From Brachypterus glaber (Eukaryota; Arthropoda; Insecta; Coleoptera; Kateretidae), in assembly GCA_958510825.1 (NCBI GenBank), contig OY294045.1, positions 11,211,916 through 11,275,915 of the forward strand: a DNA stretch of 64,000 nt, read 5' to 3'. How positions within the stretch are numbered: the stretch's first letter is position 1; every line of letters begins with the position of its first letter. The translations under genes and the position numbers were made by a program. Under the pieces are notes generated by a model. The model was not told where the DNA came from. It ran no database searches and was given only the letters and a program-made list of their open reading frames with translations. Shown one piece after another: positions 11,934-23,900 of this stretch.

Positions 11934-14900
11934 TTACATGGGTCCCTCTATAATGCTTACCTTCATGAAATAATAGTACATGCTTCTAATTAACATGATT
12001 ATAGCCATTATAAAGGCCCCCACGTAGGCCACGTATACGCCGGTATGTGTTTTGGCATACTGATATGTCCCCGCCGTCACGCCGATACCGACGATCAAAA
12101 AGACTAGTGTCAACACGAAAAATATATTACCTCTACCTCTGGCATAGTCTGGACCCACGGATGAGACTTTTCTGCAGTGTGGACACCGGGCCAATGCGTT
12201 GTTCAATGTGTTGAACTGAAAAGAAAATTTTAAAATTAGGATCCCTCAGGAGGGACTCTTGTTTTTGGCGAAGGCTTCTCGGCGCGCCGTGTTTTTTAGT
12301 GAAATCGCTGGAGTTCAAACTTCACTTTATTCATATATTCCCTATTTCATTTCATTATTAGGGGAAGTCGGGGTTAACTGGGCCACAGGGTTAACTGGTC
12401 CACCTGGATTTTATCAACTTTTTTTTATTAGTATTGGCGCCTTAGGGCAAATTCTAGTGATATTTAGTTAGTAGTATTGTTTAAAGTATTATGACGGACC
12501 GTGTTGTCCACGTGTAAGTTGTAGTAAAAAAAGTTAATTTTTTTCGATGAAAAGTAGGTATTTACCTTAACTTTTATTTTTTAATTAATACTTTTTTATT
12601 AATAGGAGGATCTAGACTAATATTTTACCTAATATACTGAGTATTGTATTAATTATCTGCATAATATCCGCCTTCTAATATCTTATTAAGTATTAAAATT
12701 TTATAATTTTATTCAGTGGTTAACTGGTTAGGGGTTAACTGGATCACTTATGTCAATATTAATTAGTTAACTGGACATGTCCCAGTTAACCCCGGACCAG
12801 TTAATCCCCAGATATATCTAATATTTAACATATTATGTTGTCAATTTTTTTAGAATTAAATTTTATTTGATTTCAAATAGTTTTTATTCACAATAATTAT
12901 AATACAATACATTTTTGTTAGAGGACCAGTTAACCCTGAGTAGTGGTCCAGTTAACCCCGCCCTATGGGGTTAACTGGTCCAGCGGGATTAACTGGTTAA
13001 TCGTTAATAACTCTTTTTATATAAAAATATTTGTCTGAAGTATTAATGTTATTTGGGTGCTAACCAAATAGCAAGAAATAAATATTAATTATTAATTTGA
13101 ATAATTAAACAACGAGGTGAATTTACACACGAATGTATATTGTCGTTCAAAGCCAATACAATACTGATAAGTACCGACACAGCGGCAAGTGTTTGACATA
13201 AAAACTTAAGCTACGGTTTTTTATTATAAAAAACTATAAATTCAAATATATATATTTTACAATATATAACATTTCCCCCCTTAGATAATATTTTTCTAAT
13301 ATTAAATTATACAAAATAAATGAGCACCTTAAATATTTCATACTAAAATAAATGCGAGCCTTAAATATTTATAACAAGTCAATGTACCTTAAGGTAAAAA
13401 AAGTTAAGTTTTTTTTTTATTCTTTACTTTTTACAATTTGTACAATTAAATGCAATTAAAAAAATATATTAGTCGTATGCTAATCTTTCAGGTTGTTTTC
13501 TATTTCTTTGAGGCCTATTTACAACAGTACTATTTTCCTCAACATCTTGTGAAATAGGAACCGTGGGTAAAGGTTCTTGACTAATTAACTTTTTTATCTG
13601 ATTAGCATGACGCTTCCAAACAGAGTTAAATTCGGAAACTTTTACGTTATAAATATTATTACTTAGTTTATTTTCTATAACTCCCTTGGCCCAAAAATAG
13701 TTGTTATTTTTAAAATACCTAGCTAATACAGTTTCACCTATATTAAACGAGGTCCTACCTCTTCCCTTAAAATTAGAAATTTGTTTATTTTGATTTTTAA
13801 TGACATTTTCTTTTACATTCATCTGAGAAAAAGGCGATAACAAACTAAATCGGTCATTTATTCTGTGTCTAAACATTAACTCGGCAGGAGAAACGCCCGT
13901 AGTTGAATGTTTGGAGTTTCTATAGTCAAACAAAAAATTGCATAACACATGATGAATATCTAAATGGTTATTATCTGCACTAAATGCTTTTTTAAGTCCG
14001 TTTTTTACTATTTTAACCCCCATTTCCGCTTCTCCATTGCTCTGTGGATGATAAGGTGGAGAAAAAATTAATTTTATATTATTTTTTTCTAAAAATGTTT
14101 TAAATTCTTGCGATGTATACGTAGGGGCGTTATCGCAAATTAATATTTTAGGCAAACCAAACCGGGCAAACGTGTATCTTAGAACTGTAATTGTTGCCTG
14201 GGTAGTGGTTGAATTCATGATAAAAGCTTCAAGCCATTTAGAATGCGCATCCACCAAAATTAAAAACATTTTTTGTAAATACGGCCCACAAAAATCAATA
14301 TGTATCCGGTCCCAGGCCTTTTCTGGCCAAGGCCACGGAGATAACTTATTTTTTTGTGGGGCCTGACTATTTAAATTACAAGCAATACAAGCTTTTACTG
14401 TAAGTTCAATATCCTTATCTAAGGAGGGCCACCAAAAATAGGATCTCGAAAACCCTTTCATTTTACTTACACCTAAATGCGTCGCATGTAACTGCTCCAA
14501 AATTGGTTTTCGTAATTTATCTGGAATAACTACGCGGTTATTCCAAATTAAACAATCAGCCTCAATTGATAATTCCAACCTTTTATTTAAAAATGGTTTA
14601 AAATTATCAATTTTAAAAAAATGACTTGGCCAAAAACCAGTTTTTACGCAATTTATAATTTTTTGTATAAATATATCTTTTTGTGAAATGCCCCGTATAT
14701 CTGCCAATTTAATTTGAAATTCAGAAATACTACAAAAATAATTCTCGTAATTTAAATCGATTTCAGGCGTATTTTCAGTTATACCGGGTGCGTCCAGAGG
14801 CAACCTAGATAAAAAATCTGCTTTATTTTGCTCTGACTTTACATATTCTATAGTATAATTGTAATTTGACAATATTACCGCCCACCTACGCAATCGGTTA

Positions 14901-17900
14901 GCTGAAAATTGGGGAATGCCTTTGGCTGGGTTAAAAATAGTCAAAAGCGGCTTATGGTCCGTAACTAGGACAAAAGACCTAAGATATAAATAATCGTTAA
15001 ATTTTGATAATCCAAAAATAATCGCAAGACCTTCTTTTTCAATTTGCGAATATTTGGTTTCACTAGGACTAAGCGTCCTAGATGCAAATGCTATGGGTCT
15101 TTCAACATTCTCAATAAGATGGCAAATTAAGGCCCCTAATGCATATTCCGACGCATCAACAATTAATTTTAAAGGTAAATCAGCCTGATAATGCACCAAA
15201 ATATCATCGGAAGTAAGTTTATTTTTGATAATGTTGAAAGAATTATTACAATTTTCACCCCACTCCCATTTCACAGATTTTTTCAAAAGGTTGTATAAAG
15301 GGTATAAAATATCCGCCAAATTTTTAATAAATTTCCCATAATAATTGACTAACCCCAAGAAAGATTTTAACTGTGTTATATTTTGTGGAATGGGGGCTTT
15401 TTGAATAGCAACAATTTTATCACTGCAGGGGGAGATTCCAGATTTTGAGACCACATAACCTAAATATTTTACAGACTTTTGAAAAAACGAGCATTTTTCT
15501 AAAGAAATTTTAAAACCTGCATCTTGTAAAATCTGTAAAACATTTCGTAAACGGGCCATGTGTTCTGTTCTATTTTTTCCTGTGATGAGAATATCATCAA
15601 TGAATACAACTACTCCCTCCAATCCTGATAATAAAGCCTCCATAATTTTTTGAAAAATAGCTGGACCCGAAGCAATGCCATATGGCAATCTATTATAATA
15701 AAATAAGCCCATGTGTGTGGAAATAACCACTAATAATTTAGACTCTTCATCCAACAATATTTGTTGATATGCATTACTTAAGTCAATTTTAGAAAACTCC
15801 TCACCCCCACTTACGTTGGCAAATAATTCCTCCGTCCGAGGTAAGGGATGCTGGGGCACCTCTATATGCGGGTTTATTGTGACCTTAAAATCACCGCAGA
15901 TCCTTACTTGCCCATTTTGCTTGAGCACAGGGACGATCGGGGTGGACCATTCGGAATAATCAACTTTAGCAATGACCTCCATCTCCAACAACCGATTTAG
16001 CTCGTCCTCGACCTTTTGCTTGATAGCCAACGGTATGGACCTTGCCTTGAAAAATTTTGGTGCAACAGTTTTGTTTTTCAAAATAATTTTAGCTGTGTGC
16101 TTATTAAAGGTACCCAACTTGGGTTCCAGCAATTCTTTAAATTCATTTTTTAAATTAACAATTTCTTGATTATCTTGACAATAATTTAATTGTGATAAAC
16201 CAATTTTAAAAATATTGAAAAAATCTCGCCCTAAAATAGGGGGACCACCATTTTTAATAACAAAAATTTCTAGTTCATGGTGTAAATTATTATAAGATAA
16301 ATTTAGTTTGATACTACCCAGAGGACAAAACTTTTCCCCTGTATAAACAATGAGTTCTTTATTTGTTTTGGAAAGTTGTTTATCAATAAAGTTTTTTTCA
16401 TAAAAGTCATAAGAAATCGCGCTAATACAAGCGCCGGTATCCGCATGAAAATCGAATTTTTTGTTATCGATTACTACTTGCAACAAAAAAGGTTTATTTA
16501 CGTTACCATCTGTAACATTAAAAATATAGTTTTCGGAATCAATATAATTGTATGATTTGTTATGATTATTATTGGGATTAAATTTATTATTATTATTATT
16601 AGAAAGATTGTTAGGGTTAGAGTTATTTTTGTTAGGGCACACCGGGGCAAGGTGACCCTTTTGTTTACATATGTGACACAAACAATCCCTATACTGACAT
16701 GAGCTTGCCTGGTGATTGTTGCGTCCGCATACTATGCATCTCTCTCTTCCACCTCTCGAATCTCTCCTTCCCCGTCGAGAATTCGAAGTTGGCTGGCTCC
16801 TGCGCAATTGGAACACCTCCTGCTTGGATTTGGCGCTAATTTGAAATTTGACATCGATGCCTCCCTACTGACAGCAATGCGCATGGCCTCTTCGAATGAG
16901 ATATCACTTTTTTCTTCAAAAAGACGGTCCATAATTTTGCCTTTCTCTAAGCCCATAATAAAACGATCTCTTAGGCAAATATCCAATTCTTCCTTAAATT
17001 CGCAGGCCGCAGCTAAGGACCTAACTCTAGCTGCCCATTCATTAATGGATTCCGAAGTCGTTTTAAAAGAATTATAGAACTTGTATCTTTCTGCGAAAAC
17101 TGCCTTTTTGCTCCCAAAATATTCACTAAACAACTTCAACAAATCGACGAACTTTTTCTCTTCCGGATTTTTAGGCATACATAAATTGAAAATAAGTCTG
17201 TAGGAATCTTCTGTTAATAAGTTCAGAAAAATTGCCCTTTTTCTTCCTTCGTCGGTAATGCCGTTAGCATCGAAATAATTAGTTAGCCTGGGTTTAAATA
17301 TGCTCCAGTCGTTCTGATTAACGTCGAACTCACGTAAATGTCCAACCATCATTTTTTCAGTTTTTTCGGTCGCCATTTTTGCACGTAGGAAATTTTAACT
17401 TTTCACTTTTTAATTTCACTAATTATTATTATTAATTAATAATAATTGACCATCGAATCGTCGCCACTGTTATTTGGGTGCTAACCAAATAGCAAGAAAT
17501 AAATATTAATTATTAATTTGAATAATTAAACAACGAGGTGAATTTACACACGAATGTATATTGTCGTTCAAAGCCAATACAATACTGATAAGTACCGACA
17601 CAGCGGCAAGTGTTTGACATAAAAACTTAAGCTACGGTTTTTTATTATAAAAAACTATAAATTCAAATATATATATTTTACAATATATAACAATTAATAT
17701 GTTCTAACTATAGTATTAATCTACCTTTTGCTAAAAATTGTTTACAGGTGTTTCGAAAACTCGATATGAAAAAGAGCGGCCCAGTTAACCCCGACTTCCC
17801 CTAGTACTAAAAAAGTAACTAGGTTTAGTTTAGCTTTGTAAGTAGATCTGCTGGTTTAAAACGAAATTTTGCGTAAATTTGAAGTATCGTATAAATATGT

Positions 17901-20900
17901 TTTGAAAAAATAGGTTATATTTTTCAGATAGAATATTAACTATTGCATTTTTTTTATATTTATTAATAAAAATATGATAAATTGCACCCCCAATAGGGGG
18001 GTGTTAGGGGGGTAGCCAAAATATAAAATCTCTACAGCCTTTAATAACGCGAGAAACGGGGTATGAAGTATATGAATTTTGGTCAATTTGCGTCACGTAT
18101 TTTATGGGCGACACCTTACAAAGGGGCTTATCTCAAAAAATTGCTAAACTGAGCTAGGTCCGTGGGTGGCATCAAAACAATAGCCTGCAGCTACCCTGAT
18201 TAATAATATTATTATTAATTAGGGTAGCTGTTTTGATGTCACCCAAGGGCCTAGCTCAGTTAAGCAATTTTTTAAGATAAGTCCCTTTGTAAGGTAGGCG
18301 ACGATATATACTTCGAAACGCAGTCTGTGCAAAGTACGTTCGGGACATATATGCCCAGAAACGCAGTCCGAGCTGGGAACCAAAAAGTGGCTAATGCAGC
18401 GAACGTTTTAACCCACAATGTGGGTTGATAGCTTTCTGCTTAACGCGGCCCAAGCTTAACGCTTTCCAATACTATAGGAACCATTTTTTTTTTTGTACAG
18501 TTTCCACGGTTGTTACAAGTCATATAAATGCCGCGACATATTTCGAGAAATACAGATTGTGGTAGAAAAAATATTAAATTCCAAAAAACTTGTAAAATTC
18601 CCTGGCGAACTAAATTCCCCACCTTTTCCAGGTTTCCCAGGCCGCTGGACACCTGCACTTAGAGAGCTGAAAAATTGATACCTAACTCCGCTAACAACAC
18701 AATTTCCTTTAACACGTTCGCTGCCAATGCAAAAATTATAGGTTTTCTCGTGAGCCGACACTTTTTTAAATTTGCCTGGTCACAAAAACACAAAAAAAAA
18801 ACGAAGAAAATCTGAACCGCATGCACTTTTGCGTTTAACGTACCTTTAGTCACCTAGCGATGTTGACTCAACTACAAACCCGACAATACTGGCTCCCTTA
18901 AAGCGTCATTCGGCCTAAGCATGCCTTGACGCTTATAAGCGTTACTGGCGGGAACGTGTTAAAAATTAAAGTTCCATATAATGGAAAAATAAATTACTTA
19001 CCAAAAATGTATCATGACAGTGTCCGCACGTGACCCGGCACATACCGGGCATCGTGGGCACGGGCGGAGTAACGGGGCTTGGGGCTAAATTGATAATTCT
19101 CTTGCAATTCGGTCTGGGACATGCGATCCTCTGCGATGAGCTTTTGCAGATTAAAAGACAGTTGCAGGGACATCGCACGTATTTTTTTCCTGGAGGTGCA
19201 TTTCTTATGGGCTAAAATGATATTAAAAAAAAAAAATAATAAACTGGGGTTTCCAACCCTGAATTTTAGGGATCCCGGCACTATTTTTGAGGCTTTCGGG
19301 ATGCCAAAAATCCCGAATTATATCTCGACAATCCCCTAAAATAATTTTTGGTGCCGACACTACAAAATTTGGATCAGGGTGCTCCGTGAGGAAAATATTT
19401 TAAGCGTGTGTTCTAGAGGTCAAAATAAGAAAAAAAGTTCCCATAAACATATGTCCAAAAACGACTCGTAAGGGAGCTACGCTCCTTCAAAGGGGTGCCA
19501 AAATTTCGATTTTTTATTAATAATTTAGGAACCCTTTGTATTAAAGCATCGAGTTTTAGCAAATGATCTATGCTTTATAAGGCCTATCAGCCAATGGCAT
19601 TTGCATGTAGTTAATCTAACCAGGGGCGTCCGTAATGGGGGTCTTATCACTTTTTTGCTCCAAACTTTTTTCTGCTTAACTTTTTTTTGGGTTTATTTTT
19701 AGAATAGTATTACTAAGGTAAAAACAGATTAAAAAGGTACTTTTGTTGTAATACCATAGGAATAACCGTTTTCGAGAAAAATACAATTAAAGGCAAAATT
19801 GCACCTTTCGAAACCCAAAAAAAAAAAACACTAAAATGTTAACAACCAAAATTTCAATGGCGTGGGGTTACTGTACACCAAAAACTAAGAAAAAAGTTTT
19901 ATATAAGTAATTCCAAAAATCAATTCTAAGGGAGTTATGGTAGGGACACTAGATCTAGGTCTTAAGTTAGCAAGGCGACAGACTTTGCCTTGCTAACTTA
20001 AGACCTAGATCTAGTATCCCTAAGTTATGGTCTACAAAAATTTTAAAGGGTTATGTTACCTTTAAAAGCGATTTTTGGACATACACGTATAAAACTTTTT
20101 TTCTTAGCTTTCAATGTAGAATTACCCTGCATTATTGATATTTAGGTTTTTAACATTTTACTGTTTCATTTTTGGTTCTATAAACGTGTAATTTTAAACT
20201 TTAATTTTATTTTTCTCGAAAACGGTTAATCCTATGGTATTGCCACAAGAATACCTTTTTAATGTATTTTTACCTTAGTAATACTATTCTAAAAATAAAC
20301 CCTAAAAAAAGTTAAGCAGGAAAAAGTAATAAGCCATCATTACGGACGCCCCTGGTTAAATTAACTTTTTGCATGCAAATACCATTGGCTGATAGGTCTT
20401 ATAAAGCATAGATCGCATGCTAAATCTGGATGCTATAACACAAAGGGTTCCTAAGTTATTAATAAAAACTCGAAATTTTGGTACCCCCTTGAAAGTGCGT
20501 CGCTCCCTTAGAAGTCGTCTTTGGACATATATTTATGGGAACTTTTTTTCTTATTTTGACCTCTAGAACACATACTTTAAATATTTCCCTTTCTTCACGG
20601 AACACCCTGTATAAATATTTTTTGTGTAATCTTTCAAAATAAAAAGTAAGTTTAATAAAAACAAGTAAAATCAAAACAATAATATCTACAATTAACTAAA
20701 TATAATTAATGAGCTAATATTATTTAAAAACCGTATCTGATTAAAAAGTTTTACTTCTAAACCTAGGACGGGAGTAAAATAAATTAACGTTGACTAATTG
20801 AAACTGACTAATTTTAAATAACTGATTCCAGAACAGGCAGGGCCGTAGGTATGGGGGGATGGGGGGAGCGTCCCCCACATTCATGCTGAAATGTTGTATA

Positions 20901-23900
20901 TTTCATTGATCCAAAACAAAAGTTGTATATTTTATCATCTTGAAAAGTTGTATATTGTATACCGGGTGTCCCAACTCTATTTACCCAGCGATTTTCTCGA
21001 AAACTAAAAGAGATAATCAAGTTCTGCGAAAACTATCTAAGTAAGTAAAAACAAGGTAAATGATGTGTATCTCGGTTTTATACTATAAAAATGAAAACGA
21101 AAAAAAAAGTAAAAAGTTTTTTTATACATGTATAGAATTATGTATAGAATTATTGGCTGAATTCAAAAATGTAAAAAATTACAGGGTGTTCCATTAAAAA
21201 AAACATATTTATGCCACTTCCGGCGAAATCGGAAGTGAAAAAAAAAATTAAATCCGCCATTTTATAGCCAATGTAAAATTGTTTTATTGTTGTTTATTGT
21301 TTATTTGTTTATACTCTTTAGTCACCCAAGGTTCGTTTTTATCGAATGAAGAGTAATCTTAATTTTGGGGGTGGACATAAATAAAACTCACCCGGTAGAT
21401 CTATAGAAGTTACGGCCATTTGGTCCTTATTTCCCACTGTGTCCCTGTATACATTAAAGCGTACTTACCGTAGCTTCATTGCACTGGCCGCATTTTACAA
21501 CGTGTTGTTCCCTCTTTCCAGAAATATCGATCATAGCTTGACAAACTCGGCATGTAACCATCGGGACGCCTCCAGCTTCGGATGGTTGGTAAAACGGCGG
21601 AGGGAGTTCATCGGGACCGATTGGCGATACGGTTGTCTGTTGACCGATTGAACTTCTCTGAAAGAAAGAAAATACTTTTTTTGTATTTTTTTACCTAACA
21701 CGTTCTTCAGTACCGATGGCACTCAGCGTGTGCCATCAGCAGTTTTTGCCAGGGGCCGATGTCACACGGTGTGTGCCTAACTACAACAGTTTAGTTGTGC
21801 GTCGGTCATTGTAGGTAGATGCTGCGGTCGCTCCGACGGCTTAGACATATCCTAATACGTTTCCGGGTAGCCTTGGTTTTGGAGTTCCGTATTTTACGGT
21901 GTTGCTATGGCGTCAAACGTTCTAGGACCGTCACGACCAAAAATACAGGCTCCGACGTGTACACCGGAAATCTGCCCGTAACTAAAAGTGCACATCCCGT
22001 AGAAAGTATTTGTTTCATATAGTAAATAATATAATTGATATAATTATATTAACCTCTTCAGGGGCATAGGCACATATGTGTACGTTTAAAAATAAATTCC
22101 GCAAAATGAAAATGATCGAATTCCTTATTGCTCAATGGCTAAAGCTGTTGCCATTTGCTTTGTTTTCAACCACAAGCAACATCCAATGGACAAGATCCAC
22201 ACATCTTTAGTTGTTTGCCTGTTTTGACAATAAAAAAACATTTTTAATTTTTGCTATTAAATTAATTTAAATAAAAAATTCGTCCCTGAAGAGGTTAATA
22301 TTACTTTCCCTGAGAAAAGTCTTGCGTTAGTAAAAAAAAATCTAAACAATTTTTACTGCTTTTTTGCGTTTCTCAACCAGGGTTGTAAAAAAGTACACTT
22401 TTTTTGAAATTGGTTGGACAAAACCGGACAAAATTGGACAAAATCAAAAATTATCCCATAAAATAACACATGGTCACGGAAAAAATATTTCAATTTACAA
22501 CTGGGGACTGAGGTGAGGTGTGCATATGCGCTGTCGCCGGCATATTATTATTATTCAAACAGAGTGAGCGGGCAACTAAGCCGATGATTACTGGTGTTTA
22601 AATATAGTGCCCCGCCCCCAAATTTTTTGTGGGATGGCGCGCTGCCCCTAAAAAAATATATTTTACCTGAATAAAAGGTCTGTACACTGAAAAAAATGAA
22701 CATATGAAATGTATTTTTACATTTTGGATATAATAAAAATTTAGTTCAAAAAAAAAAATGTAAAATACCATTAGGATATACATACCTGAAAATTACATTA
22801 AATTGATATAGTTACCTTATGTATACCAGATATTTACAAAAAAAAAGTGTAAAATTAATTGTTACATTAAATTTATAAATTTTTGGTATTTATCTTGTTA
22901 ATGCTAAAAATGAAATGTATATTTCCAGTATTCATAGTTGGTTATTTTCTTTAAAGAAATTAACCAACAATGATAACCAGAAATTTACATTTTGTAGATG
23001 AATACCAAAATTTAATGTAACATGTAATTTTACACTTTTTTTTTTGTAAATATCTGGTATACACAATGTAAATTTTTGTTGCAACTGAAATTTAAAAATA
23101 CATTTCATATTCAATGAATAATTTTTACACAATAGACAGGCACGTTTCTTATGGAAACTGGCTTTCAGTCAAAATTCTTAATTTTTAGTATAATGTAGAT
23201 TTCATCCTTCTGGTCCATTGACCCAACATGATCTGACAGCTGGTTTTTGAGTTTTAGGTCAAAAAGTAAAAAACAATAAAATTGTTTTTTTTTGTTTAAT
23301 AAACTAAAATAAAAAACTTTACATCAAGTTTTTTGTTCTTATTATACATATATACTCATAATAAAAAACTAAAATTATTTTTTTTGTAAATATCTGGTAT
23401 ACATAAGGTAACTTTACCAATTTAATGTAATTTTCAGGTATATCCTAATGCTATTGTACACTTCTTTTTTTGAACTATTCAGTATACATAACATAAATTT
23501 TTGTTACATCTGAAATGTAAAAATAAATTTCATATATTCATTTTTTTCAGTGTACAGACCTATTATTCAGGTAAAATAAATATTTTTAGGGGCAGGGGTT
23601 TAAACTGTATCCAGTTCGGTCTGGGTCTCGGCGGTCCTGGATATATACAACGCAATGTTATATAAAATTAAAATAGGAATAGGCAACTAATTTAATAATA
23701 AATAGGAAAAATAATTTAATTTATTTTTACTTACATCTTCCCCATCTGACTGATACAGCTGTATTTGTAGATTATCCTCGTCAAATCCACTAACCGAATC
23801 AATTCTTTGATCTAAAAATATACACCAATAATTGATCAGTCAATTAATAAAATAATTAAAATATAAATTTGTTATGATCCATTGTTTATATTTTAAACCG

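Larger units (their letters stand above)
13047..17692 (-). mobile_element. Young full-length Ty3-type LTR retrotransposon
   Basis: Complete element of 4646 bp in PIP4P intron 4. Two 225-bp LTRs, identical as far as I can read, begin TGTTAT and end ATAACA. A 5-bp target duplication ATTAA flanks it (13042-13046 and 17693-17697). Between the LTRs are a primer-binding site, gag, pol in the -1 frame, and a polypurine tract. There is no third (env-like) frame. Gene order protease, reverse transcriptase, RNase H, integrase defines the Ty3/Metaviridae type; the proteins resemble the K02A2.6-like set seen in many insects. No stop or frameshift beyond the programmed one was seen, so insertion was recent. 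Confidence 0.96.
12361..17801. mobile_element. TA-inserting foldback element split by the Ty3-type retrotransposon
   Basis: Ends GGGGAAGTCGGGGTTAACTG at 12361 and its inverse at about 17782-17801, each bordered by TA. Removing the LTR element leaves about 790 bp. The left part carries around ten copies, in both orientations, of a CCAGTTAACCCC-like motif. No transposase. TA duplication suggests a Tc1/mariner-type non-autonomous element. Confidence 0.8.

Noticed and set aside
16814..16816. Independent start of pol
   Set aside because: The codon is GTG, and the frame is open upstream to the slippery heptamer; frameshifting from gag is the better explanation.
19623..20355. hAT-like insertion with CAGGGGCGTCCG ends
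   Set aside because: The inverted repeat continues outward without a break and there is no 8-bp duplication, so it is the middle of the larger foldback at 19375-20609.
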